64,000 nt of DNA from Aquitalea pelogenes (GCF_001515305.1 NZ_LNQV01000003.1:1-64000); one strand, 5' to 3'; counted from the first letter of the stretch, positions 10,037-20,468 are shown. Program-made: numbers and translations. Notes: generated by a model not told the origin, from the letters alone.

Positions 10037-10204
10037 ATGGCCATGCCGATTTCCCCGGTCAGCAATTACAACAGCTATGCCCCCAAAACCAATAGCACCA
10101 ATCGCCAGACCCCGCCTGCCACTCCGGCCGCCACCAGCCCGGAAACCGACCCGCCGGTCAACCAGGGCGGCACCCTGGGTTCGATGATCAATACCAAGGC
10201 CTGA
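10037..10204 (+). CDS. Hypothetical 55-residue protein, likely RpoN-dependent
   Basis: I do not recognise the family. The protein is polar and rich in Pro, Thr, Asn and Ser (NRQTPPATPAATSP), with no signal peptide, membrane helix or cysteine. The ATG at 10037 has AGGAG six bases upstream, and a strong sigma-54 promoter lies just before it, which argues that it is a real gene. It is followed by a convergent chemoreceptor gene. RpoN control suggests a link to nitrogen use, motility or surface structures; that is inference. Confidence 0.7.
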   Translation: MAMPISPVSNYNSYAPKTNSTNRQTPPATPAATSPETDPPVNQGGTLGSMINTKA

Positions 10205-10236
10205 CTCCCTGCGGTGCCAGGCCTGCGTCAGGCACC

Positions 10237-11853
10237 CTATACCTGATAACGCGCCAGGATATCCGCCTGCATGCGGGCCAGCTGGTCCAGCTGTGCCGCA
10301 CTTTGCGCGGTGTTCTGCGCGGCGGCGCTGGCCTCTTCCGATGCCTGGGCTGTGCGCTCCACCATGGCGGCAATATTATTGCTGGCCTCGCCCTGCTGCT
10401 GAATGGCAGCGGCTACTGCATCGCTGCCCTGCACGGCGGACCCTGCCAGCTGGCCGATACGGCGCATCGCATCCGCTGCCTGGTCGGCACGGGTGACGCC
10501 CACCTTCACCAGCTCCTCTGCCTTTTGCATTTGCATGGTGGCATGGCTGGCATTACCCAGCATGGCTTCAATTGTCGAGGAAATTTCCTGGGTGGATTTG
10601 GTGGTGCGCTCCGCCAGCTTGCGCACTTCGTCGGCCACCACGGCAAAGCCACGCCCCTGTTCGCCAGCGCGTGCGGCCTCGATGGCGGCGTTGAGCGCCA
10701 GCAGATTGGTCTGGTCGGCGATGTCGCGAATCACGTTGATGACCGTGGCCACCTCGCCGCTATGGGTTTCCATTTCATGAATGCTGCCGGCGGACACCGT
10801 CACCACCTGCGAAATCTGGTGAATGTCGCGGATGGTCTGTTCGATGATGCCGCTGCTTTCCAATACCAGCGACTGGGCCGACTTGGCACCGTCGCTTTGC
10901 TCCACCGACTGCGCGGCAACGTGGTTGATGCTGACTGTCATCTGCTCGATGGTGGCGGCAATATTGGCCGATGCCTCGCTTTGCGCACCGGCAGCCATGG
11001 ACACCTCACCCGCAGTTTGTGACAGCTCCTGCGCCGCATGCTTTACCTGGCGCGAACCATCACCCAGCTGGCGCATGGCCCCTTGCAGGCTTTCCAGCAG
11101 ACGGTTGAAGGCACTGGCGGCACGGCCGATTTCATCCTGGCTGTCCGCCTTGGCGCGCAGGCGGAAATCCTGCTGGCGACTGACCTGCTCGATGGTGTTT
11201 TCAATATTGCTCAGCCCGTTGCGGATATTGCGGTACAGCAAGGTGGCCAGCACGCTGGTGAGCACCACGGCCAGCACCATCAGGGTGATGGCCACGGTCA
11301 GCACCTGATTGAAGGTGTGGTCGTTGTCCGCCGCCAGCTGGTCCGCCTGCTGGTAATTGAACCTGGAATGGGCTTGCACCGCTTCCATCAGCTGCACGGC
11401 GGTGCGGGAAAAATCACCGTTGATGAGGGCGGAAGCCTGCTCGGTCTGGTTGCTGCGCGACAGCGCCAGGATGCGGCTGCGCCCCTCGCGGTACTGCGTC
11501 ATCATGGCTTTTTCCGCCTCCAGCAACTGGCGGTCTTCGGCGCTGGCCCTGTCATTGATGTGGTAATCGTCCATCTGCTTGTCAAAGCGCTGGTCGGCAT
11601 CTGCCAGGTTCTTTTCCGCCGTTGCCTTCTGTTCGGCGTTATTGGCCAGCACATGGCGCAGGGTATTGGCCCGGATGTCGGCCACGGCACGCAAGGTGCT
11701 TTGCATCACGCGCAGATTGGGCAGCGTTTCGCTCTGTACATAGGCAAAGCGCTGCTGGGCGGCATGCAGTTCCTTGATGGCATAGCCCCCCACCAGCAAC
11801 ATGCAGGCCAGGGCAATGGCCAAGGTCAGCAACAATTTTTTGGTAATCGTCAT
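10237..11853 (-). CDS. Methyl-accepting chemotaxis protein
   Basis: The 538-residue protein has an N-terminal membrane helix ([19 protein letters not shown]), a four-helix-bundle periplasmic domain (about 30-185), a second helix ([18 protein letters not shown]), HAMP, and a cytoplasmic signalling domain. The signalling hairpin contains the invariant [38 protein letters not shown]. It signals to CheA/CheW. There is no C-terminal CheR-docking pentapeptide. The ligand is unknown. Confidence 0.93.
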   Translation of the reverse strand: MTITKKLLLTLAIALACMLLVGGYAIKELHAAQQRFAYVQSETLPNLRVMQSTLRAVADIRANTLRHVLANNAEQKATAEKNLADADQRFDKQMDDYHINDRASAEDRQLLEAEKAMMTQYREGRSRILALSRSNQTEQASALINGDFSRTAVQLMEAVQAHSRFNYQQADQLAADNDHTFNQVLTVAITLMVLAVVLTSVLATLLYRNIRNGLSNIENTIEQVSRQQDFRLRAKADSQDEIGRAASAFNRLLESLQGAMRQLGDGSRQVKHAAQELSQTAGEVSMAAGAQSEASANIAATIEQMTVSINHVAAQSVEQSDGAKSAQSLVLESSGIIEQTIRDIHQISQVVTVSAGSIHEMETHSGEVATVINVIRDIADQTNLLALNAAIEAARAGEQGRGFAVVADEVRKLAERTTKSTQEISSTIEAMLGNASHATMQMQKAEELVKVGVTRADQAADAMRRIGQLAGSAVQGSDAVAAAIQQQGEASNNIAAMVERTAQASEEASAAAQNTAQSAAQLDQLARMQADILARYQV

Positions 11854-11918
11854 GGTGAACCCCGAAAAGAATGATGTTTCACTGCCGCTTCAGATAGTGC
11901 ACAGCTCGACACGCAATA

Positions 11919-11932
11919 CTAAAAGGTTTTAG
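11919..11932. promoter_or_regulatory. Palindrome upstream of the chemoreceptor gene
   Basis: CTAAAA-GG-TTTTAG is a perfect six-base inverted repeat 66 bases before the chemoreceptor start. It could be an operator; no known factor is assigned. Confidence 0.25.
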
Positions 11933-12271
11933 CGTCGTTACTTGTAGCCAGAAAATCTTACTTTATGCCATGTGCGTTGCAGATAAAATTAATGCAAGCA
12001 GCATGGCAGGCAGCTGTGGCATGCATGCCAAAGCGGTAGAACTGTCCGCCGTGACTATAACAGAACGCTTATTCTGCACAGCCGGTTTACTACTGCAATT
12101 GTTTAATATCAGGTTTATTAAATATTTACCTGCCGCAGCCGGTACGGCTACCACCTCATGTCTTGGGAAGGCCTGCTTGCTGCATGAACAGGATGTGCTG
12201 ACGTGGAAGACAGCAAGCCACTGGCATCACCAGCCTATGCACGCTGCAACTGGCAGACAGCGCCAATGAAC
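11933..12271. other. Non-coding stretch ending in an orphan plus-strand terminator
   Basis: No supported protein gene is present. A 99-codon frame on the plus strand lacks a ribosome site and family resemblance. A perfect palindrome GGCATGCATGCC lies at 12018-12029. The segment ends at an intrinsic terminator read on the plus strand, so a small RNA is possible. Confidence 0.35.
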
Positions 12272-12297
12272 AAGCCCGCATCAAGCGGGCTTTTTTC
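12272..12297 (+). terminator. Intrinsic terminator
   Basis: AAGCCCGC-atcaa-GCGGGCTT is followed by TTTT on the plus strand. Read on the minus strand it has only the weaker TTGTT tract, but it may also end the cytochrome c peroxidase transcript. Confidence 0.7.
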
Positions 12298-12319
12298 ACT
12301 ACTACAGCAACAAGCGGCT

Positions 12320-13321
12320 TCAGTTGAAGGGCGTGGGGCGCGGCGTGTTATTGCTGGAAGCGGGCAGGATGGGTAGCACAAGCTGCGGCTGCTTGCCGGT
12401 CAGCGTATGCAGGAAGGCCACGATATCGCTGACTTCCTGCGGGCTGAACTGCCGCCCCAGTTGCAGCTGGCCCATGGTGGACACCGCCGCCTCCAGCGTG
12501 GGCGCACCGGCATCGTGGAAGTAAGGTGCGCGCAAGGCCACGTTACGCAGCGAGGGCACCTTGAACAGCATGCGGTCGGCATCCTTGCCGGTTACCCCGG
12601 CCCGGCCCTGCGCCGGGTTGCTGGTTTGGTACGGCGACACCAGGCCCATCTTCTGGAAGGAATTGCCGCCCACTGCCGGGCCGTTGTGGCAGGCCACGCA
12701 GCCAGCGGTCTTGAAGGTTTGATAGCCGCGCAGCTCCTGCGAGTTCAGCGCCTTCTTGTTGCCCTTCAGCCACTGGTCAAAGCGCGAATCCGGCGTCACC
12801 AGGGTTTCTTCAAATGCGGCAATCGCCTGCGTCACCTCCTGCATGGTGATTTGCTTGCGGCCAAACACCTGCTTGAACTCATTCACATAAGCCGGCATGG
12901 AACGCAGCACATCCAGCGCCAGCACATGGTTGGAGGCCATTTCCTTGGGGTTGGCAATCGGGCCGCTGGCCTGCTCCTGCAAGGACTTGGCGCGGCCATC
13001 CCAGAACTGCGCCACATTCATGCTGGAATTCAGCACCGAAGGGGAACGGATAGGCCCTTGCTGCCAATGGTCGCCAATCGACGAACTAAGATTGTCACTG
13101 CCGCCGGTGGACAGGTTGTGACAGGAATTACAAGAAATAAAACCAGACTTGGACAGGCGCGGTTCAAAAAACAGTTTCTTTCCCAATTCCACCATGGCCG
13201 GGTTTTTAATCACGGCTTTGGGAATGGCTTGAATCGGCTCGCTTTGAATTGCTGCAGCGGCATGAACTGCTGTGGCGGTGAATAGCGGCAGCAGCATGCT
13301 GAAATAACGGAGAGATTTCAT
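12320..13321 (-). CDS. Diheme cytochrome c peroxidase, periplasmic
   Basis: After a signal peptide (to about residue 22) the mature protein has two covalent heme sites, CNSCH at about 64-68 and CVACH at about 208-212. It also has FFEPRLSKSG and APYFHDAGAPTLEAAV, as in the CcpA/MauG family. It reduces hydrogen peroxide using electrons from c-type cytochromes in the periplasm. The start at 13321 has a GGAG site seven bases upstream, which favours it over the ATG at 13333. Confidence 0.9.
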   Translation of the reverse strand: MKSLRYFSMLLPLFTATAVHAAAAIQSEPIQAIPKAVIKNPAMVELGKKLFFEPRLSKSGFISCNSCHNLSTGGSDNLSSSIGDHWQQGPIRSPSVLNSSMNVAQFWDGRAKSLQEQASGPIANPKEMASNHVLALDVLRSMPAYVNEFKQVFGRKQITMQEVTQAIAAFEETLVTPDSRFDQWLKGNKKALNSQELRGYQTFKTAGCVACHNGPAVGGNSFQKMGLVSPYQTSNPAQGRAGVTGKDADRMLFKVPSLRNVALRAPYFHDAGAPTLEAAVSTMGQLQLGRQFSPQEVSDIVAFLHTLTGKQPQLVLPILPASSNNTPRPTPFN

Positions 13322-13333
13322 GGTTTGCTCCAT

Positions 13334-13840
13334 CTGCGTTAAAAATGCTTTTTTAATCAGCCCTGAATGGCGTTAAACCTGAATGCAAGCCAGCGCCACT
13401 GCGCAAAGCCTTTTCTGGCAAGGGATTTTTACTGAATAAAATGCCTGCGCAAAATAACAGGCAATATTTCCCCCTGGCTGCGTGGCCATAAAAATTCAAT
13501 AAACAAAAGGTGGAATTAAAACCTTGTAATGAATAATGTTTTTAATGGCAGATACAATGCGGTAGATTGAAACCGGCAGATTTGTCGCAGATCAAACAGC
13601 GCAATTGAAAACCATGCTGAACGAATTGATATTTTAAATGCCCTTGATAGCCAAAAAATATCAGTAGGCGAATGGGAGATTAAGACGCAGGGAAAAAGAC
13701 AATGCACAAACCGCAGCTGGCTTGCTGTGTAGCGTTGTCGCGGGCAGGTCTGGCGCTGGTGGAGGGCCAGCAGGGCGGATGCATGACGGAGTGTTTGAGG
13801 TGTGGCCCAGAGTGGCCGCGTGTGCAGGGCTGGTCAGCCT
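13334..13840. other. AT-rich non-coding stretch upstream of the peroxidase gene
   Basis: Short open frames only, without ribosome sites or recognisable products. Base composition is lower in GC than the flanking genes between about 13400 and 13690. It probably holds the promoter for the peroxidase; I could not identify an FNR box. Confidence 0.4.
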
Positions 13841-14005
13841 TTATTTCGCAAAGAAGATAAAACCCAGCGCCAGGCCAATCAGCAGGCACAAACCGCTGAT
13901 GCAGCAGATTTTTTCGATGATGGCATCAAGGCAATGCAAGACGTACTGGCCAGCTTTTTTCAGCATGGTTTCCCCAACCATAGAACGTGGCAGTAATTTG
14001 GACAT
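13841..14005 (-). CDS. Hypothetical small membrane protein (54 residues)
   Basis: The frame starting at 14005 follows an AAGG five bases upstream. It encodes a short amphipathic N-terminal half and a C-terminal hydrophobic helix (CCISGLCLLIGLALGFIFF) ending in AK. I do not recognise a family. The hydrophobic helix and ribosome site make it more likely real than the overlapping plus-strand frames. Confidence 0.4.
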   Translation of the reverse strand: MSKLLPRSMVGETMLKKAGQYVLHCLDAIIEKICCISGLCLLIGLALGFIFFAK

Positions 14006-14317
14006 GGCACCTTGCCTGGAAAAATACATGGTTTGACAACTCTTGACATAAATTGCCAGCAGACAATAAATGTTAAATCCGGCCACTACAAGCTATTGAA
14101 CGGGGGAATGGCTGTTAAATTATGAAAATAATCGTATGGCATCGTTGGTGAAGTCTGAATCGCTCAATTGAGATAGCTGCCGGGTCAAGGCCATTTGACC
14201 AAGCCATCCGCGGGCAGGTGCTCATGGCAGATTAAACCCGGCGGAAGTGTAGTGGCATGAGCCAGAAAACAGTGCAATGCGGCCAGGTGAGTCCGCGCAA
14301 GATGGCAAGTGCTTGCG
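14006..14317. other. Non-coding stretch between the small membrane gene and glutaminase
   Basis: No gene, RNA or strong hairpin could be supported here. Confidence 0.4.
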
Positions 14318-15232
14318 CTAAAACAACGATCGCCCGGTATAAGTGGTAAACAACTCCAGCGCCTGCACCCCGGCCAGCGAGTTGCCGTTGGCATCCAGCC
14401 CCGGCGACCACACGCACAGCGCCAGCTCGCCCGGCAGCACCGCCACAATGCCGCCGCCCACCCCGCTTTTGGCGGGCAGGCCCACGCGGAAGACAAAATC
14501 CCCGGCGGCATCGTAAGTGCCGCAGGTCAGCATCAGCGCGGACAGCCGCTTGTTGGCGCTGACATCCAGAATGCGCTCGCCGGTCAGCGGGGCCACCCCG
14601 CCATTGGCCAGAAACAAGGCCGCCTGCGCCAGTTCCACACAGCTCATGGTGATGGCGCACTGGCGGCAATAGGCTTCCACCACCTGTTCCGGGTTCATCT
14701 GCATATTGCCGAAGCTGGCCATGAAATGGGCTATCGCCCGGTTGCGGTTGGCATGCGCCATTTCCGACTGCGCCACCCGCGAGTCGTAGTTGAGGTCCGC
14801 CTGGCCGATCAGCCGCCGGATAAACTCCAGCACCGCCGTGTCGGCCCGCACAAAACGCTGCGCCAGCACGTCGGTTACCACCAGCGCCCCGGCATTGATA
14901 AACGGGTTACGCGGCTTGCCCTGTTCGGTTTCCAGCTGCACCAGCGAATTGAACGCCGTGCCGGACGGCTCGCGCCCCACCCGTTGCCACAAATCATCGC
15001 CCAGCAGGCGAAACGCCATCACGCAGGCAAACAGCTTGGAAATGCTTTGAATGGAAAAGCGCTCCCCGGCGTCGCCCACGGTAAAGCAGCGGCCATCCAC
15101 CGTCACCACCGCCATGCCGAACTTGTCCACCGGCACCCGCGCCAGCTCCGGAATATAGCCCGCCACCGTACCGCTCCCGCGCCAGGGGGTAATGTCGCGG
15201 TAAATATCATCCAGAACTGTTTGGTAATCCAT
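14318..15232 (-). CDS. glsA: Glutaminase
   Basis: The 304-residue protein matches serine-dependent glutaminases, which hydrolyse glutamine to glutamate and ammonia. It has the nucleophile motif SIQSISK with the SxxK pair near residue 62, the substrate loop GKPRNPFINAGAL, and GLPAKSGVGGG near the C terminus. Full length for the family. It stands alone. Confidence 0.95.
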   Translation of the reverse strand: MDYQTVLDDIYRDITPWRGSGTVAGYIPELARVPVDKFGMAVVTVDGRCFTVGDAGERFSIQSISKLFACVMAFRLLGDDLWQRVGREPSGTAFNSLVQLETEQGKPRNPFINAGALVVTDVLAQRFVRADTAVLEFIRRLIGQADLNYDSRVAQSEMAHANRNRAIAHFMASFGNMQMNPEQVVEAYCRQCAITMSCVELAQAALFLANGGVAPLTGERILDVSANKRLSALMLTCGTYDAAGDFVFRVGLPAKSGVGGGIVAVLPGELALCVWSPGLDANGNSLAGVQALELFTTYTGRSLF

Positions 15233-15419
15233 CCGGCAGCATCCTGTGTGGGGTCAAAGCAGGGGCAGTTAATGTACTGGAAAGCCAGCTGTCAGCTCCA
15301 GTATTTTGAATGCTGCGCTGCGGCGGTGGGGAGGCAGAATGGCTGTGCGCGTACAGGCTGCCGTAGGCAAGGAAAAGGGCTGTGTGGCAGGCGGAATGGT
15401 GGACGACTACATAAACAAA

Positions 15420-15444
15420 GCCAGCCTTGGCGGCTGGCTTTTCA
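15420..15444. terminator. Bidirectional intrinsic terminator
   Basis: AGCCAGCC-ttggc-GGCTGGCT is flanked by T runs on both strands (TTTT on plus, TTTGTTT on minus). It follows the autotransporter gene on the minus strand. Confidence 0.65.
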
Positions 15445-15514
15445 TGCGGGGGTATATCAGCGCACTATGGGGATGCGTTCCCCAGAGCAGTGTTCACCCC
15501 CTGCAGCAGACAAA

Positions 15515-17095
15515 TCAGAACGGCATATTGAGTTTGACAGATGCCGTCTGGCTGAAATAGGTACGACGTACTTCAGCATCATAACGACCGGTAATTTCCA
15601 TGCCATTGCGCAGCTTGTAACTTACACCCAATGCGCCACGACCCAGCCATGGGCCTTGATTGATACCCTTGGTCACAAAAGAAGCCGAGGGTGCACCAGC
15701 AAAAGAGGAGTTAACCGCATCTTGCTTGTTCATTGCATCGTAACCGGCACCGATATTGGCAAACAGATTGACATGGTCGTTCAGTTGATATGCCACTTTC
15801 TGGTCCAGGCCAAATACGAGCGATTCAGCATTGTGGCGGTTCACATTCAGATTGAGCAGCCCGGCACCGGATTCGCTGTATCCGCTTTCACTGATACGGG
15901 TGTAGTCCACACGTGCAGACGGTGTCATGGTGATACGCTCACCCACATTGTAGCTGTGGCTAAAGCTGGTACCGAAATGGGCGGACCAGGAGTTGAAGCT
16001 GGAATCAGCCACGCTATTGGTTGTAATGATCTCGCGCGTGCCGGTGTTGTTGTTCAGGCCGGCATCAACCTGGAAATTGATGCTGTCCTTGGCATTCAGG
16101 TCGTAAGAGCCATATCCGATCAGCTGATAGGATTTGACATTCATGCCCTGCACACCACCACCGCTGATGTCGCTATGGACATTACTATTAGAGAAGGCGG
16201 TCGCAACACCCAGGGTCAATGCCGGGCTGATTTTTCTGTCCGCACCAATGGCCACGCCAGCAGTATTCACCTTGTAACCATTCACGCCATCGGAATCGGC
16301 CTGGTTGGCAATGGTGCCAAAAGGTTTCATCCAGAACTCATTGCTTACCTGGAAATCGTCACCGGAAGAACCACCATGGTTGGCATACTGGCGGGAGTCG
16401 ACAATATTGTTCACCGAGGTCAGTACGGTTTTTGCCGTATTGGTAGTGGACCCCGTGAGCAGCGGCAGTGTTTGGCTTGCCGCATTGGAGCGCTGCTGAT
16501 CAGTGGTCAGACCGGAAAACAGATTGGACAGCGCGCTGTTGTTATCAATGACTTTGGCGGCAGACAATGCCGGGCTATTGCGTTCACCATAGGCAGAGTC
16601 ATAAATATTGCCAGAATTGAACAGGCTGGCGCTCAGTGTCACGGTGCTGGACAGAATGACTGAGTTGGTAGGTTGCCAAGTAGAAGTCGGGTTTGCAATC
16701 GGAAGATAAGTAAAGGTATAGGTGCCGGTAGTCAGGCCGGTAAAAGTTGCACCTTGCCAGTAGCGAATGGTGGTATTCGGCGTTCCGACAAGCGACGTGC
16801 CGTTGGAGTAGAAGTTGTTGGTGCCATCTACCAGGCCGGTGGGACGGGTGCTCACCAGCAGGTTGAAGGCGGAAGTCGTTGTGGTCGAATTCGAGCTCAC
16901 GACTTGCATGCTGCCTTCGGTGTAGTTAACACCGCTATGATATGTACCAAACCAGAAGGTAACAGAGCCATTACCGGTATTGGTAAAACCGATGGACGAG
17001 GTATGGGCCAATGCCGGGGTGGCGAGTGCAGCCAGGACAAAGGCGGCAATTGGTGCCAACAACGGTTTTACCGATTTGTTTGCAATCGATTTCAT
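15515..17095 (-). CDS. Autotransporter-type outer membrane beta-barrel protein
   Basis: The protein has a signal peptide ending ATPALA near residue 30. A Ser/Thr-rich segment of about 220 residues follows, and then a C-terminal beta-barrel domain of about 270 residues (from DDFQVSNEFWMKPFG) ending in NMPF with the terminal aromatic residue recognised by BamA. The N-terminal part (HTSSIGFTNTGNGSVTFWFGTYHSG) is not an obvious adhesin or protease. The start at 17095 has GGGAG nine bases upstream. GC is lower than in neighbouring core genes. Function beyond the outer membrane location is unknown. Confidence 0.85.
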   Translation of the reverse strand: MKSIANKSVKPLLAPIAAFVLAALATPALAHTSSIGFTNTGNGSVTFWFGTYHSGVNYTEGSMQVVSSNSTTTTSAFNLLVSTRPTGLVDGTNNFYSNGTSLVGTPNTTIRYWQGATFTGLTTGTYTFTYLPIANPTSTWQPTNSVILSSTVTLSASLFNSGNIYDSAYGERNSPALSAAKVIDNNSALSNLFSGLTTDQQRSNAASQTLPLLTGSTTNTAKTVLTSVNNIVDSRQYANHGGSSGDDFQVSNEFWMKPFGTIANQADSDGVNGYKVNTAGVAIGADRKISPALTLGVATAFSNSNVHSDISGGGVQGMNVKSYQLIGYGSYDLNAKDSINFQVDAGLNNNTGTREIITTNSVADSSFNSWSAHFGTSFSHSYNVGERITMTPSARVDYTRISESGYSESGAGLLNLNVNRHNAESLVFGLDQKVAYQLNDHVNLFANIGAGYDAMNKQDAVNSSFAGAPSASFVTKGINQGPWLGRGALGVSYKLRNGMEITGRYDAEVRRTYFSQTASVKLNMPF

Positions 17096-17337
17096 GACGG
17101 AAACTCCCTGAAGTTTTTGTAAATTCTTGTTTGTTTTGATGGTGTTGCCATTACATTTCATGACAGATGCTAACACCTGCATAGCTCAAAATCATTAATT
17201 TCGGGTAAGGAAAGCAAATAAATTACAACTATTTTAAATCATCTTTTAATAAAGAATTTACTTAACAATGCAACGTAAAGATTTGGTTTAAAAAAAATTA
17301 CAAATTGCAAACATTAATTTACTAACAAAAATTCCAT

Positions 17338-18198
17338 ATGGTTATGAACCACTTCTTGCAACACGTATCTGCACTATTGCGCCTTCTCTGCGTTAGCTCG
17401 CTGCTGGTCGCGTGCACAAATATTCCGTCTTTTAATACGCGCGTAGAGAGTGCAAACGCATTGGCCGGCACCCATGGCTGGGTACCTACCGTGTTGGAAA
17501 CAAAGACATTTACTTTAGCCTCGTTTTCCTCTTCAGTGAAGCAGCCTACGGAAGTCATCACTATCTATCTGGAAGGTGATGGTATGGCCTGGATCGGCCC
17601 TGATACTCCTTCTTTTGATCCAACCCCATTGAATGCAGTAGGACTGAAACTGGCGCTGGCACAACCGGAAGGCACCGCTATTTATTTGGCCAGACCATGT
17701 CAGTTCATTAATACGGAAATAAACCGGTGTGACAATCGCTACTGGTTAAATCAAAGATTCTCATTGCCAGTGATAAATGCAATGAATAATGCAATTGACC
17801 AGATCAAAAAAATGCATGGGGCCACCCATATTCAGTTAGTGGGATATTCTGGTGGTGGCGCACTCGCGATGTTGCTTGCGGTAAAACGCAACGACGTTAA
17901 AAAGATAGCCACCGTTGCCGGTAATGTAGACCCGGATGCCTGGACCAAGCTGCATGGCTACTCTGCGCTGGAAGAGTCATTGAACCCAATTGAATACATC
18001 AAGGAATTGGCTGGCCTGAAAATAATATTATTTGCCGGAGAAAAAGACAGAAATATCCCTCCGGAAATTAGCCGTCATTTCATTTCCTACTTTCCCGGGG
18101 AGAAAGCGCCGATACTGCACGTCATACCAGACCTCGATCATAGCTGTTGCTGGGATAAGTTATGGCCGTCGCTTTGGAAGCAGTTTGCCGCATATTGA
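17338..18198 (+). CDS. Lipoprotein alpha/beta hydrolase
   Basis: The N terminus carries a lipoprotein signal with the cysteine in SSLLVAC at residue 26. The nucleophile elbow GYSGGG puts Ser at about 171, followed by a likely acid Asp in GEKDRNIP and His in PDLDHSCC. It is therefore probably an envelope-anchored esterase or peptidase-like hydrolase of unknown substrate. No good ribosome site is visible; ATG codons lie at 17338 and 17344. GC is low and the gene is divergent from the autotransporter gene across an AT-rich gap of 240 bases. Confidence 0.75.
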   Translation: MVMNHFLQHVSALLRLLCVSSLLVACTNIPSFNTRVESANALAGTHGWVPTVLETKTFTLASFSSSVKQPTEVITIYLEGDGMAWIGPDTPSFDPTPLNAVGLKLALAQPEGTAIYLARPCQFINTEINRCDNRYWLNQRFSLPVINAMNNAIDQIKKMHGATHIQLVGYSGGGALAMLLAVKRNDVKKIATVAGNVDPDAWTKLHGYSALEESLNPIEYIKELAGLKIILFAGEKDRNIPPEISRHFISYFPGEKAPILHVIPDLDHSCCWDKLWPSLWKQFAAY

Positions 18199-18821
18199 AT
18201 GGTTAACCAGATTTGTCCGTTAAACCAGCAGGTGGATCATGTAGCGTGCCACTCACAATGTTCACCGTGGACAGGCACATGGCAGCATTGAGAGGCCACA
18301 CTTCCGTACCTGAGATGGAGGAGAATCACCTGCCATGCCAGCCGTCAAATTTCACTCTGCTCAGGAAGTGCTTGCACGCACTCCCTGCAAGCCAAAAGAC
18401 AGCATACTGGCTAGCGCTACATGGCGATTGGCAGCGACACCGGGCTGAGTCCTACGCTGATGTAGCATAAGGCCTGACCATGGGCAGAATGCACCTGGCC
18501 GGCCGCTTTACCCTCAGCCCGTGGTCCTTGTTTGATAAAACACCTTGTATTGCCACAATGGCGTGATAGTCTTCAAAGGATGCATTTCGGGTATTAATGC
18601 GGGTGGCAAGGCTCTGACATGTATTTACACATGTTATTGCCGCGTATGCCGTTTGGGGCGGCATGTATTGATATCTGTCAGGCATTCAATTTACAGAAAA
18701 TGCCAAAATAAATTTTCTGTCATAAACAACCATAAAAATAATCCGGGACAGCCGCAGCATGCATCACCAGTTGATGGACTGCCGCCTGCACCTGGCATTG
18801 ATTCCACCGTTTGGAGGCACC
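18199..18821. other. Mostly non-coding gap with a possible sigma-factor remnant
   Basis: A frame from 18213 to 18470 contains LRKCLHALPASQKTAYW and, later, SYADVA, resembling the start of region 4 of ECF sigma factors. It stops before the DNA-binding helix. It may be a decayed fragment or chance. The rest, up to the chemoreceptor, shows no supported gene. Confidence 0.25.
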
Positions 18822-20468
18822 ATGTCAATTTCTCAGCGTATATCGCTTCTGCTGGCTGTATTGTTCGCGGCCATTGTTTCTCTCAGTTTTGTTGGCATTT
18901 ATGGCTTGAATGGTGCGCAAGACCGCTTTGAGTACTATCAGGACAACACCGCACCCAGCGTAAAGGCGCTGAGTGAGGTCAATATCCTGACCCAGAAAAT
19001 CCGCGTGCAGGCACGTGACTACCTGATTTTCACCACCCCGGAAGGCCGGGCGCAGGCAGAAAGCAAGCTGAACGACGATGTGACACGGGTGACATCGCTG
19101 TTGAATGACTACGAAAAAAACGACATTTCCGACGACACCGACCTGGCCATGGTGAAGCAGGACCGGCAAATGTTTGAGACCTACATCAGCAGCACCCGCA
19201 AGCTGCTGAGCGCTGCCGCCGCCGGCAATAACGCCGCCGTACAAGCCAGCTTTGCCGATGGCGGCGATTTCCGCCAAAGCGCTACCACGCTGGAAAACCA
19301 GTTGCTAAAGCATCTGGACTACAACTGGAAGCTGGGCGATGGGCTGCGTGAAAAAAACAAGCAAGCCTACCAGAGCCTGCTGATCGTCCTGATTGCCATC
19401 AGCGCGCTGGCCATTGTGTTCAGCCTGGTGTTTGGCAGCATCACCATCCGCAACCTGCGTAACCGTCTGAACCGGCTGGGCGACTTTATCGACCACGTCA
19501 CTGGCAAGCTGGACTTCACCCCGCGCATCAAGGTCACCCGCGATGACGAGCTGGGCAAGGTGGCCGACGCCATGAACAAACTGCTGACCCGCCTGCAAGA
19601 CAGCCTGAACGAAATCAACCGTGGCGCACTGTCCATTGCCAGCGTGTCCGACTCCCTGTCGCAAAACGCCAGCCAGGTAGCCAGCGCCGCCAGCCAGCAA
19701 AGCAGCGCCTCGGCCAATGTCGCTGCCACGGTAGAGCAGATGACCGTCAGCGTGAATCACGTGGCCGACCGCGCCTCCGAAGCCAACAGCATGACCGTGG
19801 AATCCGGCAAGCTGGCCAGCGACGGCGTTACCGTCATCAACGACGCCGCCACTGGCATCCGCAATATCGCCGCCAACATCCACAATGCCGAAACCCTGAT
19901 CCACGACCTGGAAACCAGAACGCAAGACATCGAAAGCGTGATTCAGGTGATCAAGGACGTGGCCGACCAGACCAACCTGCTGGCGCTCAACGCCGCTATC
20001 GAAGCCGCCCGCGCCGGCGAACAAGGCCGCGGCTTTGCCGTGGTGGCCGACGAAGTACGCAAGCTGGCAGAACGCACCGCCAGCTCCACCCAGGAAATCA
20101 CCTCCACCATCGTCAACATGCGGCAAAGCGCCGAATCCGCCGTGCGCGGCATGCAGGACGTAGTAGGCCTGGTGGAACACAGCGTCAGCAACACCACCAC
20201 CGCCAACGACGCCATCAACCGCATCCAGCACAGCAGCCAGCAAGCCAGCCATGTGGTGGGCGAAATCACCAGCGCCATCCAGGAACAAAGCGTCGCCACC
20301 AACAATATTGCCCAGCAAGTGGAAAGCATTGCGCAAATGGCCGAGCGCAGCAGCATCTCCGCCACCGACACCGCCAAGCTGGCGCAAGACCTGGACCAGC
20401 TCTCCCGCGCGCTCAAGGGCATTGTCGATACCTACACCCTAAGCTCCGCCCACACCACGCTGATGTAA
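18822..20468 (+). CDS. Methyl-accepting chemotaxis protein
   Basis: The 548-residue receptor has a membrane helix ([22 protein letters not shown]), a four-helix-bundle sensor domain to about residue 190, a second helix ([20 protein letters not shown]), HAMP, and a signalling domain with [37 protein letters not shown]. The ATG at 18822 has GGAGG well placed upstream. It is related to, but clearly different from, the receptor at 10237. Confidence 0.93.
   Translation: MSISQRISLLLAVLFAAIVSLSFVGIYGLNGAQDRFEYYQDNTAPSVKALSEVNILTQKIRVQARDYLIFTTPEGRAQAESKLNDDVTRVTSLLNDYEKNDISDDTDLAMVKQDRQMFETYISSTRKLLSAAAAGNNAAVQASFADGGDFRQSATTLENQLLKHLDYNWKLGDGLREKNKQAYQSLLIVLIAISALAIVFSLVFGSITIRNLRNRLNRLGDFIDHVTGKLDFTPRIKVTRDDELGKVADAMNKLLTRLQDSLNEINRGALSIASVSDSLSQNASQVASAASQQSSASANVAATVEQMTVSVNHVADRASEANSMTVESGKLASDGVTVINDAATGIRNIAANIHNAETLIHDLETRTQDIESVIQVIKDVADQTNLLALNAAIEAARAGEQGRGFAVVADEVRKLAERTASSTQEITSTIVNMRQSAESAVRGMQDVVGLVEHSVSNTTTANDAINRIQHSSQQASHVVGEITSAIQEQSVATNNIAQQVESIAQMAERSSISATDTAKLAQDLDQLSRALKGIVDTYTLSSAHTTLM

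Noticed and set aside
11970-12269. 99-codon plus-strand frame before the orphan terminator
   Set aside because: There is no ribosome site or family resemblance. A non-coding RNA is a better candidate for the terminator.
14309-16663. 784-codon open frame on the plus strand
   Set aside because: It covers glsA and the autotransporter gene in antisense and joins two unrelated genes, so it is a shadow.
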